From contig CAVUSI010000002.1 of NCBI GenBank assembly GCA_963744115.1, positions 248,001-312,000 on the forward strand: a stretch of DNA of 64,000 nucleotides. Direction: 5' to 3'. Positions 42,292-50,986 of the stretch are shown piece after piece. The translations under genes and the position numbers were made by a program. Position 1 is the first letter of the stretch; each line of letters begins with the position of its first letter. A model generated the notes under the pieces. That model was not told where the DNA came from. It saw only the letters and a list, made by a program, of their open reading frames with translations, and did no database searches. Source of the DNA: Chersky-267 sp963744115. Its GTDB lineage: Bacteria; Chloroflexota; Limnocylindria; Limnocylindrales; CSP1-4.

Positions 42292-44133
42292 ATGGACCCC
42301 GAGGTCGACGTCCCGCTCCTCTCGAATGCCGACCTGGCACGCGTCTTCCACGACATCGGTGACATGCTCGAGGTCAAGGGCGAACTGGTGTTCAAGACGG
42401 TGGCGTACCACCGCGCCGCTGATGCCATCGCCCACAGCCCGGTCGAGCTGAGCGCGGCCTACCGCGCCGGCGAGCGGCCGAAGGTCCCCGGCGTCGGCCA
42501 GGCGATCAGCGACAAGATCGACGAGCTCGCCCGGACCGGCCATCTCGCCTTCTACGATCGACTCGTCGCCGAGGTCCCGCCGAGCCTGGTCGAGCTGCTC
42601 CGCGTCCCGGGGGTCGGGCCGCGGACGGTCAGGGTCCTCCACGAGGAGCTCGGGGTCGAGAGCCTGGAGGACCTCCGCCAGGCGGCCGAGGCGGGCCGCC
42701 TCCGGTCGGTCAAGGGCCTGTCGGTCAAGACCGAGCAGTCGGTCCTCGACGGGATCGCAGCGCTCGAGACGCGCGAGACGCGGATGCTCCTCGAGGCGGC
42801 CGAGACGCTCGTCGACACGCTCATCGACGAGCTGCGCGATTCCCCGGGCCTGATCTCGATCGTCCCGGCGGGCTCGTTCCGCCGCCGGCGCGAGACGATC
42901 GGCGACCTGGACCTGCTGGCCGAGACGACCGACGCCGCGGCACTGGTCGAGCGGTTCACGACGCTTTCCGCGGTCGATCGCGTCCTCGGATCCGGCTCGC
43001 ACAAGGCGGCGGTCCGGCTGCTGCGCGGCCCCCAGGTCGACCTGATGATCATGCCGCCGGCGACGGCCGGGACGTACCTGATCCATTTCACCGGCTCGAA
43101 GGACCACAACGTCCACCTCCGCGGGATCGCCCGCGACCGTGGCTGGAGCCTGTCCGAGAAGGGCTTCCTGCGGATCGGCGAGGACGGCGAGCCGCTGACC
43201 GGCGACGCGGCGGAGCTGAAGACGTTCCCGACCGAGGCCGAGGCCTATCGGTTCCTCGATCTCGAGTTCATCGAGCCGGAGCTCCGCGAGGACCGCGGCG
43301 AGGTGGAGGCCGCGGCGTCGGGCACGCTCCCGACGCTCGTCCAGCTCGACGACCTGCGCGGCGACCTCCACTCGCACTCGGACTGGTCGGACGGCGTCCA
43401 TCCCATCGCGACCATGGCCGACGCGGCACGCGCTCGCGGTCACGCCTACCAGGTCCTGACCGACCACAGCCAGTCGCTGGCGATCGCCCGGGGCCTGACC
43501 CCCGATCGGGTCGAGCTCCAGCGGACGATCATCGCCGAGCTCAACGCCCGCTATGTGGCCGACGAGGAGGCCGGCCTGGCGCCGGCCGGGTCGTCGCCGG
43601 ACGGCTTCCGCCTGCTCCACGGCTGCGAGCTCGAGATCCGGGCCGACGGCCGGCTCGACTACGACGACGACCTGCTCGCCCGGTTCGACCTGGTGGTCGC
43701 GTCACTGCATGTCGGTCGACGGCAGACGCGATCGCAGTTGACCGAGCGAGTGCTCACCGCGATCCGCAGCCCGCACGTGGACGTCATCGCCCACCCGGCC
43801 GGGCGGATGATCCAGGGCCGCGACGACCTCGACCTGGACTGGGACGTCATCTACGCCGAGGCCGCGCGGACCGGGACCGTGCTCGAGATGAACGGGTCCG
43901 ACCATCGGCTCGACCTGTCCGACGAGCGCGCCCGCCGAGCGCTCGCCGCGGGCTGCCTCCTGTCGCTCGACTCCGACGCCCATCGCATCGAGGAGTTCCA
44001 CAACCTCGACTGGGCCGTCTCCCAGGCACGCCGGGCGTGGGTGACGCCGACCGACGTCCTCAACTCGCGCTCGCGCGCCGAGCTGCTCGCGTGGGTCGGC
44101 GCCAAGGCCGACCGGCTGGCGGGCACCTCGTAG
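42292..44133 (+). CDS. polX: DNA polymerase/3'-5' exonuclease PolX
   Basis: A 613-residue family X DNA polymerase with a C-terminal PHP domain, as in Bacillus and Deinococcus PolX. Helix-hairpin-helix DNA-binding motifs occur at ~65-80 and ~102-120 (VPGVGQAISDKI, VPGVGPRTVRVL). The nucleotidyl-transfer site is PAGSFRRRRETIGDLDLL with its D-x-D pair and a third Asp in PQVDLMIM. The PHP exonuclease/phosphatase domain (~355-600) has DLHSHSDWSDG, LTDHS, HGCELEI and SLDSDAH. It is used in base-excision repair gap filling. Translation is probably leaderless. Confidence 0.94.
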   Translation: MDPEVDVPLLSNADLARVFHDIGDMLEVKGELVFKTVAYHRAADAIAHSPVELSAAYRAGERPKVPGVGQAISDKIDELARTGHLAFYDRLVAEVPPSLVELLRVPGVGPRTVRVLHEELGVESLEDLRQAAEAGRLRSVKGLSVKTEQSVLDGIAALETRETRMLLEAAETLVDTLIDELRDSPGLISIVPAGSFRRRRETIGDLDLLAETTDAAALVERFTTLSAVDRVLGSGSHKAAVRLLRGPQVDLMIMPPATAGTYLIHFTGSKDHNVHLRGIARDRGWSLSEKGFLRIGEDGEPLTGDAAELKTFPTEAEAYRFLDLEFIEPELREDRGEVEAAASGTLPTLVQLDDLRGDLHSHSDWSDGVHPIATMADAARARGHAYQVLTDHSQSLAIARGLTPDRVELQRTIIAELNARYVADEEAGLAPAGSSPDGFRLLHGCELEIRADGRLDYDDDLLARFDLVVASLHVGRRQTRSQLTERVLTAIRSPHVDVIAHPAGRMIQGRDDLDLDWDVIYAEAARTGTVLEMNGSDHRLDLSDERARRALAAGCLLSLDSDAHRIEEFHNLDWAVSQARRAWVTPTDVLNSRSRAELLAWVGAKADRLAGTS

Positions 44134-44166
44134 GCCGCGAGCTGTCTTCGGGCCGAGGCGGTCGCG

Positions 44167-44172
44167 TACCAT
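44167..44172 (+). promoter_or_regulatory. -10 box TACCAT for the membrane protein at 44181
   Basis: TACCAT ends 8 bases before ATG 44181, the same geometry as at polX, again without a Shine-Dalgarno. Confidence 0.45.
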
Positions 44173-44180
44173 CGGCGGCG

Positions 44181-44999
44181 ATGGATCACCGACGTGCCCA
44201 GCGGCGCGAGCTCGTCATCCTCGCGATCGCCGTCATCGGGTTGTCGCGCCTGCTCGATGGGCCGCTCGTTTGGGCGGCCGTGGGGTTGCTGTCGGCGTCG
44301 GTGGCGATCGGGGCGGCGGCACTCATCGCTCCCGACGGTCGGCCGGGCGACGCTCCGATCGACGGGGTGATCCTGCCGGCGCTGGCAGCCGCGGCGTCGC
44401 TCGGGGCGATCCGGATCGTGCCGCTCGGGATCCTCCTCGTCCCCGCGCTGGCGGCCGTCTGGCTGCTGATCGATCGGACGCTCGCGTTCGAGGGGCGGCT
44501 CGCCCAGCGAGAGGGCGACGTGGACGCCGACGACCGGACGACCGCATTGGGCTACGCCATCGTCATCGCCTTCCTCGCGTTCGTCGGGATCGCCACGTTC
44601 ATCCAGGGAGGCCTCGTCGAGCCTCCTCCGACGGCGACGTCGCCGGCGGCCGAGCCGCTCGACGAGCAGGCGTTGCTCCTGCTCGCGCTGGCCGACGCCA
44701 TGGTCGCCGGCCTGCTCGGCTTCCGGGTCTCGGTCCTCCGCGAGCGGTCGCTCCGGGACGCGCTCTGGTCGGCCGCGACGTACGCGGCGGTCGTCGCCAT
44801 CGCCGCGGCAGCCGTCCGCGCCGTCGCCCTCCCCCGGCTGTTGGGTCCGGCGCTGCTGGCGCTCGTGTTCTTCGTCTGGGACGGCGTCCACGGCGCCCCG
44901 CCGACCCAGCGCCGCGACCCCCGCTGGATCTGGCAGATCGCCCTGCTGGTGATCCTCGGGGTCGCGGTCGTCGGCTGGAATCTCGCCCTCCGGGACTGA
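44181..44999 (+). CDS. integral membrane protein, unknown function
   Basis: A 272-residue protein with about seven or eight hydrophobic segments (e.g. ELVILAIAVIGLSRLL, WAAVGLLSASVAIGAAALI, LGILLVPALAAVWLLID, YAIVIAFLAFVGIATFI, LGPALLALVFFVWDGV, IALLVILGVAVVGWNLAL). There is an Arg/Asp-rich loop around 118-130. No conserved family motif is recognised, and neighbours give no hint. ATG 44181 is chosen for the TACCAT box immediately upstream; a longer open frame back to 44037 overlaps polX and is not conserved-looking. Confidence 0.75.
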   Translation: MDHRRAQRRELVILAIAVIGLSRLLDGPLVWAAVGLLSASVAIGAAALIAPDGRPGDAPIDGVILPALAAAASLGAIRIVPLGILLVPALAAVWLLIDRTLAFEGRLAQREGDVDADDRTTALGYAIVIAFLAFVGIATFIQGGLVEPPPTATSPAAEPLDEQALLLLALADAMVAGLLGFRVSVLRERSLRDALWSAATYAAVVAIAAAAVRAVALPRLLGPALLALVFFVWDGVHGAPPTQRRDPRWIWQIALLVILGVAVVGWNLALRD

Positions 45000-45039
45000 C
45001 CCCGGCCGCCCGGCTCACGGCCACGCACGCCGCCTCGCG

Positions 45040-45068
45040 TTGACGGGACGCCGGGATGGTGCTACAAA
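45040..45068 (+). promoter_or_regulatory. sigma-70-type promoter for the TPR protein gene
   Basis: -35 TTGACG (45040-45045), a 17-base spacer and -10 TACAAA (45063-45068) form one of the best promoter matches in the window. It leaves a leader of ~120 bases to GTG 45196. Confidence 0.65.
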
Positions 45069-45195
45069 CCATTGCCCCCGGCTGTGGCGCCGTGTCCGCG
45101 CGCGTACCGCTCGTCGCCGACGAACGGCACCGCTCCGCCGCCACCCTCGGCACCGATCGCGCCCACCGCGGCGCCGTGAAAGGACGATCCCGCCC

Positions 45196-46053
45196 GTGAC
45201 CTTCCAGGATCTCAACGATCAGGCCGCCACCGCCGCGAGCTCGGTCCGTCTCAAGCGCGGACTCGTCGACCAGGCGATCGCCCACGCGTCCGCCGCCGAG
45301 TGGTCGGAAGCGGCCGAGACGAACCGCAAGATCCTCGAGATGGGTCCGGACGCCGAGGCGGAGAACCGGCTCGCGAAGGCCCATTGGGAGCTCGGCGAGC
45401 TGGCCCTCGCCCGGGAGCACTACCAGACCGCGCTCGCGCTCGACCCGACGAACCGGATCGCCGAGCGGAACATCGACCGGCTGCGCGTCCTGCTGGTCGA
45501 CGCCGGCGAGAAGACCGTGCCCGCCCAGGAGGGCAGCAAGGCCCCCGTCTCGATCTTCGTCGAGGAGACCGGCAAGACCGGGTTCGCCTTCCTGACCGAC
45601 CTGCCTGACCCGCGCAAGCTGGCCCAGGTCAACCCCGGCGACGCGGTCGAACTGACGCCGGAGGGCAACCGGCTGATCGCGATCAGCAACGGGATGCGGA
45701 TCGGCATCGTCGAGCCGCGGGTCGCGGCCCGCCTGCTCAAGCTCATCGCGGACGGCAACAAGTACTTCGCCGGGGTGACGTCGCTCGGGGACAAGGACGT
45801 CCGGATCATCATCCGCGAGATCTACCAGGACCCGCGCAACTACGGCAAGGTCAGCTTCCCGACGGCCGCCAAGTCGACCGACCTGCGGCCCTACACGAAG
45901 GGCACCCTCGTCCGCGAGGAGATGGACCTCGAGGAGGACCTCGAGGACGACGAGGAGGACGAGGAGATCGAGGATCTCGATCGCGTCCTGCCCGCCGACG
46001 TCACGACCGACGAGGCCTTCGTCGAGGAGCCCGACGAGCTCGACGAGCCGTAG
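45196..46053 (+). CDS. TPR-repeat protein with an acidic C-terminus
   Basis: A 285-residue cytoplasmic protein. Residues ~18-100 hold two or three tetratricopeptide units (VDQAIAHASAAEWSEAAETNRKIL, AENRLAKAHWELGELALAREHYQTAL, DPTNRIAERNIDRL). The central domain (~115-235) is alpha/beta with FVEETGKTGFAFLTDL and a predicted small barrel. The last ~40 residues are almost all Glu/Asp. Such TPR proteins scaffold complexes; no partner is indicated. The start is GTG 45196 with AAAGGA upstream. It has its own strong promoter and is followed by a hairpin. Confidence 0.75.
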   Translation: MTFQDLNDQAATAASSVRLKRGLVDQAIAHASAAEWSEAAETNRKILEMGPDAEAENRLAKAHWELGELALAREHYQTALALDPTNRIAERNIDRLRVLLVDAGEKTVPAQEGSKAPVSIFVEETGKTGFAFLTDLPDPRKLAQVNPGDAVELTPEGNRLIAISNGMRIGIVEPRVAARLLKLIADGNKYFAGVTSLGDKDVRIIIREIYQDPRNYGKVSFPTAAKSTDLRPYTKGTLVREEMDLEEDLEDDEEDEEIEDLDRVLPADVTTDEAFVEEPDELDEP

Positions 46054-46085
46054 CCCCGGGCCGCGGTCGCCGGCAGCGTGCCGGC

Positions 46086-46103
46086 CGGCGGCGTTCGCCG
46101 CCG
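46086..46103. terminator. hairpin terminator between convergent TPR and DinB-like genes
   Basis: CGGCGGCG pairs with CGCCGCCG around TT (46094-46095), about 30 bases after the TPR stop. It is strong but lacks a T run. Confidence 0.5.
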
Positions 46104-46127
46104 CCAGGCTCGCTTCGCCCGCCGCCC

Positions 46128-47123
46128 TCAGGCTCCGGCGCGCTCCGCTGCGCTTGCGATCGACGCCCCGAGATCGCCCACGTCCGACGCGCAGGCATCG
46201 AGGATCGCGGCGGCGCTCCCGCCGTCCGGGAACGGAGCGGCCAGCGTCTCAGCCGAGCGGGCGAAGACGAGCGCCTCGAGTCGTCCGTAGGACGCCCCGG
46301 TCAGCCGGACGAGCCGCTCCACCTCGGTCGTCGGCCGGCCGAGCAGCGCGACCGTCTTGTCGACCTGGATGGTGTGCTCGCGGATGTGCGAGCCGAGCCG
46401 CCCGATCCGGAACCCCAGATCCACACGGAGCCCGGACCAGCGAGCCGGGATCGCCAGCGCCTCCGCGTCGATGGTCGCGAACCGCTCGGCGCCCTGATCG
46501 ACCAGCGCGTCGAACCGCGCCATGATCTCGGCCCGCGTCCCGATCGCCTCGACCTCCTCGTCCGGAAGCTCCGGCAACCGCTGGTCGCCCCCGTCCCAGT
46601 CCGCGTCGAACGGGCGGCCCGGGTCGCCGCCGGCCCGTGTCGGGAGCGGCCCGGGGGCATGGCCGCGAGCGAGCCACCAGGCGTTGTACCAGCCGTAGCC
46701 GCGCTGGCTGCTGACGATATGCCCGAGCGTCTGGCGGACGGTCCACTCGCCGCCACCGGGGTCGCGGTCCAGGACGGCCTCGTCGAGGGCGGCGACCGCC
46801 GCCCGGAGCTCCCAGCGCGCCGCGGTCGACGCCGCCAGGATCGGGACCGCCGGGCCGACGCTGAGCCCTTCACCCGTGGCCAGCCGGCCCCGGGCGATCC
46901 CGGCCGCAGCCTCCTCGAGCCTCTCGTGGATCCGGTAGAAGCCGTAGCGGATATCGGCGTCGAGCTCGTCGCCGACGCGCCACGGCCAGGCCAGCTCGAG
47001 GACCCGGTCGGGCACCGCGGCGAGGGCCGACCAGGCGCCCGCGAGCGCCTCGCGTGACCGGAGCAGGACCGGTGCGACGGGGATCGCCGGCCCGGGGGTG
47101 AGCTCGACGAGCGGATCGTCCAT
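46128..47123 (-). CDS. DinB-superfamily / maleylpyruvate-isomerase-N-like protein
   Basis: A 331-residue protein. A four-helix DinB core can be seen from ~95 on: EWTVRQTLGHIVSSQRGYGWY, with a His at the first metal position, and GSHIREHTIQVDKTVALL, with the later His pair. These resemble the metal-binding fold of DinB, mycothiol-dependent maleylpyruvate isomerase and YfiT-like proteins. The N-terminal ~90 residues are helical and less conserved. The C-terminal ~50 residues form an extra helix bundle. It starts at ATG 47123, 9 bases after the stop of the DUF4129 gene, and closes the MoxR-DUF58 unit. Substrate unknown. Confidence 0.75.
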   Translation of the reverse strand: MDDPLVELTPGPAIPVAPVLLRSREALAGAWSALAAVPDRVLELAWPWRVGDELDADIRYGFYRIHERLEEAAAGIARGRLATGEGLSVGPAVPILAASTAARWELRAAVAALDEAVLDRDPGGGEWTVRQTLGHIVSSQRGYGWYNAWWLARGHAPGPLPTRAGGDPGRPFDADWDGGDQRLPELPDEEVEAIGTRAEIMARFDALVDQGAERFATIDAEALAIPARWSGLRVDLGFRIGRLGSHIREHTIQVDKTVALLGRPTTEVERLVRLTGASYGRLEALVFARSAETLAAPFPDGGSAAAILDACASDVGDLGASIASAAERAGA

Positions 47124-47132
47124 CGCGACAGG

Positions 47133-48521
47133 CTACCCCTCGAGCGAACCCTGCGCGAGCCGGGCGCGGAGCCGCTCCCAGCGCTCGATCGCGCGGCGGT
47201 GCTCGGCCCGGCTGATCGTCCGACCGCCCCAGCGGGCGAGCTCGAAGTCGGCCGCCAGCAGATCGAGCTCGAGGGTGCCGGCACCGGCCTCGTGCAGGCG
47301 GCGAGCGTGGGCGGCCGGCGTCTCGCCCGGCTCGCGTCCCAGGCCCTCGATGGGTTCGAGCGCCCGGAGCGTGGCAAGGTAGGCGGCCACCGCGTCGGAG
47401 GGTCGCCCCCGGTGGGTCAGCGCGCGCAGCCGACGACCGAGCCCCCAGCCGTCCTCCTCGTCGGTCTCGGACGTGTCGCGGGCCCGGCTGCGGAGGTCGC
47501 CGCCGCGCGCTCGTTCCGCGGCGTCGGCGTTGGTCCGCCAGGCTCTGGCCAGGTAGAGCAGGACGCCGGCGACGAGGGCGACCGCCAGGAGCGCCAGGAA
47601 GATGTCGACGACCGGGGTGGTCGGCTCGGCCGTCAGGCCGCCCTGCGCCGAAGCGGCGTCACGGCCGGGGATCGGCTTGGCCGGCGGCAGCAGGATCGCC
47701 GCCCCGGCCAGGATGCCGAGGGCGATGAGCGGTGCGAGCGAGTACCGGCCGGCCCGAGTCAGCATGTTCCCACGCGACGGCACCAGCACCCGGGCGACGA
47801 CCACCGCGACGATCAGGAGCGGCAGCGAGAGCGGCCAGGCGATGATCGCCGCCATCGCCCGTTCGGCCCCCATCCCGACCGGGAGCGCCGCGATGCCGAT
47901 CGCCAGGGCGAGGCCGCCGAGCGCGACGAGCCACGAGCGGTTCGACGGGGGATCGAATCCCGCCCCGGCTGCTGCGACCGCGGACCGTGCCAGCCCGGTC
48001 GCCGCGATGCCGCCGATCAGGAACGTGAGGGTCGGGACGACGGCCGAACCACGGAAGGTCGCGCGCATCGGCTCAGCGAGGACGCCTCCGACGACCCACA
48101 TCGCCGCCAGGCCGAGCAGGCCGAGGAAGAACGGCCGCGAGGCCTCGTCCGGGTCGCCCATCGCGCCCGCCCGGATGAACCCGCGGAGCGCGGCCACCCC
48201 GAGCAGCACCGACCCCGGGTCCGCCTCGATGCCGATCCCCGCTCCGGAGCCGCTGCCCACCGCCACCGCGGCCGCCAGGATCAGCCCCACGATCGCACCG
48301 CCCGCGAGCAGGCCGACGATGACGACCACCCGCGACGACGCAAGTCGATCGATCCGATCCGCCGACAGGCACGTCGTCCCGGCCACCACCGCGAAGACGA
48401 CCCAGCCCAGCGAGGCCGGGACGCGGGCGAGGGCGTCGACGAGGAAGTACAGGACCGTCACCCAGCCGCCCTCGGCCAGTCCGACCGCGACAGGGTAGGC
48501 GAACCGGCTAGCTCGCGACAT
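47133..48521 (-). CDS. membrane protein with C-terminal DUF4129
   Basis: A 462-residue protein with about ten membrane segments in the first ~330 residues, then a cytoplasmic DUF4129 domain (~365-460: RGRPSDAVAAYLATLRALE, GETPAAHARRLHEAGAGTLELDLLAADFELARWGG). In many genomes DUF4129 ends a transglutaminase-like protein next to MoxR and DUF58; here the transglutaminase domain is missing. The 5' end overlaps the DUF58 gene by 14 bases. The set MoxR-DUF58-DUF4129 is thought to work in assembly or maturation of envelope proteins, but its exact role is unknown. Confidence 0.85.
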   Translation of the reverse strand: MSRASRFAYPVAVGLAEGGWVTVLYFLVDALARVPASLGWVVFAVVAGTTCLSADRIDRLASSRVVVIVGLLAGGAIVGLILAAAVAVGSGSGAGIGIEADPGSVLLGVAALRGFIRAGAMGDPDEASRPFFLGLLGLAAMWVVGGVLAEPMRATFRGSAVVPTLTFLIGGIAATGLARSAVAAAGAGFDPPSNRSWLVALGGLALAIGIAALPVGMGAERAMAAIIAWPLSLPLLIVAVVVARVLVPSRGNMLTRAGRYSLAPLIALGILAGAAILLPPAKPIPGRDAASAQGGLTAEPTTPVVDIFLALLAVALVAGVLLYLARAWRTNADAAERARGGDLRSRARDTSETDEEDGWGLGRRLRALTHRGRPSDAVAAYLATLRALEPIEGLGREPGETPAAHARRLHEAGAGTLELDLLAADFELARWGGRTISRAEHRRAIERWERLRARLAQGSLEG

Positions 48522-49851
48522 CGACCGTCCTCGCGGTCCGCCAGTCGCCGTCGAGCCGGACCGATCGCGCGGTCACCCCGGTCGCTCTCGAGCGCTGGGC
48601 GTGCGCCGGACCGTCGGCGCCGGCGGCCAGGTGGACGACGCCGAAGCCGGTCCGGACGAGCCGGCGGGCGAGGGGCAGGAACACGACCGGATCCCGGCTC
48701 GAGACGATGACGACGAGCGTCCCCGGCCGGACCATCCGGACGAGTCGCCCGAGGAGGTGCTCGAACGGCGCCGACGGATAGGGGCTGATCCGAGCGAGAA
48801 GGTCGCCGACCCGGCCGGACTGGCGCTCGGCCGCGCTCGGGGCGAGGAATGCCAGGCGCTGGGTCGATCCGGTGTAGGCGGCGACGGCGAGGCCGCAGGC
48901 GGCGCCCTCGGCCTCGAACGTCCGGGCGAGCGACGCCGCGACGATGCAGAGGGTCTCGGCCAGGTCGTCATCGTGCCGCCCCGTCCACGCCTCGTCGGTG
49001 GTCTGGATATCGAGGGCGATCACGACGTCGCGATCGTGCGACGGGTCGAAGCGCTTGACGACGGGGACGCCCAGCCGGGCGGTCGTCCGCCGATGCAGGT
49101 GGCGGACCGGGTCCCCGGGCGTGTACGGGCGGACGCCGGCGAACCGGCTGGCGTCCTCGATCAGGCTACGTCGCGCGCGGAGGACGCCCGACCGATCCCG
49201 GGTGGCCTCGGGGCGAAGCATCGGGAGCGTCCGGGGACGGACGACGAGCACCGCCGGAAGATGCCGGTCCTCCTGCGCGACCTCCTCCCCGAGCAGGTCG
49301 CCGGCCGACAACGACAGGGTGCCGAACCGGTACACGCCGCGCCGCTCGGCGACGAGGTCGATCTCCCGGGTCACCCGCTCGCGCGGACCGAGCGTCCAGC
49401 CGTTGACCAGGTTCCGGCTGGCGACCTTCCAGCCCGCGCCGACCGGGTCGTCCTCGGCCCGAAGCTCCCACGGCAGCGGCTCCTCCATCCTGATCCACGG
49501 CAGGGGCATGAGCTTCCGGTTCCAGGCGGTCACGACCAGATGGGCGGTGTCGCCGCAGATGACCCGGTCGGGCTCGAAGCGGCGCTCGATCCGGACCCGC
49601 CGCAGCGCGCGTCGCGCCCAGATGGCGCGGAGCCAGGCGAGGACGAGGACGACGACCCCGAAGACGACCAGGATGGCAACGCCGAGGAGCCCCCCGACGA
49701 CCACCAGGATCAGACCGAGGGTCGGGCGCAGGTCGAGCTCGGTCGAGGCGACGATCGCCGTCAGGCTGGGGTCGTCCTCGGGTTCGAGCGACTCCTCGCC
49801 GCCGGAGGTGGTCTCATCGCCGGCCAGCCCGCGGCCGGTCCGGAAGCTCAT
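48508..49851 (-). CDS. DUF58 domain-containing protein
   Basis: A 447-residue protein. Two close membrane segments lie at ~45-75 (LRPTLGLILVVVGGLLGVAILVV), then a beta-rich part, then the DUF58 signature VRPYTPGDPVRHLHRRTTARLGVPVVKRFDP (~245-275) and a von-Willebrand-A-like fold. In this fold VVIALDIQTTDEAW replaces the usual DxSxS site, so the metal-adhesion motif may be altered. It is a typical partner of MoxR ATPases, with a start that overlaps the moxR stop by four bases. Confidence 0.88.
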   Translation of the reverse strand: MSFRTGRGLAGDETTSGGEESLEPEDDPSLTAIVASTELDLRPTLGLILVVVGGLLGVAILVVFGVVVLVLAWLRAIWARRALRRVRIERRFEPDRVICGDTAHLVVTAWNRKLMPLPWIRMEEPLPWELRAEDDPVGAGWKVASRNLVNGWTLGPRERVTREIDLVAERRGVYRFGTLSLSAGDLLGEEVAQEDRHLPAVLVVRPRTLPMLRPEATRDRSGVLRARRSLIEDASRFAGVRPYTPGDPVRHLHRRTTARLGVPVVKRFDPSHDRDVVIALDIQTTDEAWTGRHDDDLAETLCIVAASLARTFEAEGAACGLAVAAYTGSTQRLAFLAPSAAERQSGRVGDLLARISPYPSAPFEHLLGRLVRMVRPGTLVVIVSSRDPVVFLPLARRLVRTGFGVVHLAAGADGPAHAQRSRATGVTARSVRLDGDWRTARTVDVAS

Positions 49852-50894
49852 CCCGCCCGGTCGCGCGGGTCGTCGACGGGGACCGGGACGCCGGCGATGA
49901 CGTCGGCCAGGACCCGTTCGGCGGTCGCGCCGTGGAGCGAGCTGTCGAGGTCGACCCGGAGCCGGTGCCCGAGCACGGCCGGGGCGATCTCCCGGATGTC
50001 GTCGGGCAGCACGAAGTCCCGCCCGGCGAGGAACGCCGCCGCCTGCGCCGCGCGGAACAGGGCGACGCTCGCCCGAGGACTCCCGCCGAGCTCGATCTCG
50101 GGCCGGTCGCGCGTCCCGGCGACGATCGCCACGAGGTAGTCGGTCAGCTCGTCGGCGATCCGGACCAGGCGGGCGCCCTCGCGCAGCCCGGCGATGCGAT
50201 CGGGCGGCAGCACCATCGGGACGTCCGTCAGCGGTTCGACGGCCACGGCGTACCGCCCGGCGATCCTCCGTTCGGCGGCGGCGCCCGGGTAGCCGAGCCG
50301 GAGCCGGAGCATGAACCGGTCGAGCTGCGCCTCGGGCAGGGCGAACGTGCCCTCGTACTCGATCGGATTCTGGGTGGCCAGGACGAGGAACGGATCGGGC
50401 AGCGCCCGGGTCACCCCCTCGACCGAGACCTGGCGCTCCTGCATCGCCTCGAGCAGCGCCGACTGCGTCCGCGGGGTCGCCCGGTTGATCTCGTCGACGA
50501 GCAGGACGTTGGTGAAGACCGGGCCCTCGACGAAGCGGAGGCTCATCCCGGTCATCGGCGATCCATCGATGATGCTCGCGCCGGTCACGTCGCTCGGGAG
50601 CAGGTCGGGCGTGCCCTGGACGCGCCCGAACTCGAGGCCGAGCGCACGTGAGAAGGCCCGGGCGAGGAGGGTCTTGCCGACTCCGGGGACGTCCTCGATG
50701 AGGGCGTGACCGTCGGCCAGCAGGGCGACGGTCAGGAGGCGGAGCGGCTCGTCGGCGCCGACGACCGCGACCGCGACCGCCTCCCGCAGCGCCTGGAACG
50801 CTCGGGCGGCGTCGGCCGCAGTCGAGGGCGCGGTCGGTCCGGCGGCGGTGATGGAAGGGAGGCTCGGGGTGGTCGTGCGTTCGCCGTCGGTCAC
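49848..50894 (-). CDS. MoxR-family AAA+ ATPase
   Basis: A 348-residue AAA+ protein with Walker A ALIEDVPGVGKTLLARAF, Walker B NVLLVDEINRATPRTQSALLEAM, the sensor-1 region FLVLATQNPIEYEGTFALPEAQLDRF and sensor-2 around GSPRASVALFRAAQAAAF. MoxR ATPases act as chaperones that insert metal cofactors or remodel VWA-domain partners. The next gene on the same mRNA encodes such a DUF58/VWA-like protein. The start is GTG 50894. It is divergent from the large methyltransferase-like gene at 50987. Confidence 0.93.
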   Translation of the reverse strand: MTDGERTTTPSLPSITAAGPTAPSTAADAARAFQALREAVAVAVVGADEPLRLLTVALLADGHALIEDVPGVGKTLLARAFSRALGLEFGRVQGTPDLLPSDVTGASIIDGSPMTGMSLRFVEGPVFTNVLLVDEINRATPRTQSALLEAMQERQVSVEGVTRALPDPFLVLATQNPIEYEGTFALPEAQLDRFMLRLRLGYPGAAAERRIAGRYAVAVEPLTDVPMVLPPDRIAGLREGARLVRIADELTDYLVAIVAGTRDRPEIELGGSPRASVALFRAAQAAAFLAGRDFVLPDDIREIAPAVLGHRLRVDLDSSLHGATAERVLADVIAGVPVPVDDPRDRAG

Positions 50895-50986
50895 GTCGGG
50901 CTCCGGTCCGGGTCGAACAGGTCGCCCAAGGGTACGTCCCGTGGCGGCATCTCGTTCACTCGCCGGAACGTCCCGTCTGTGGCAGG

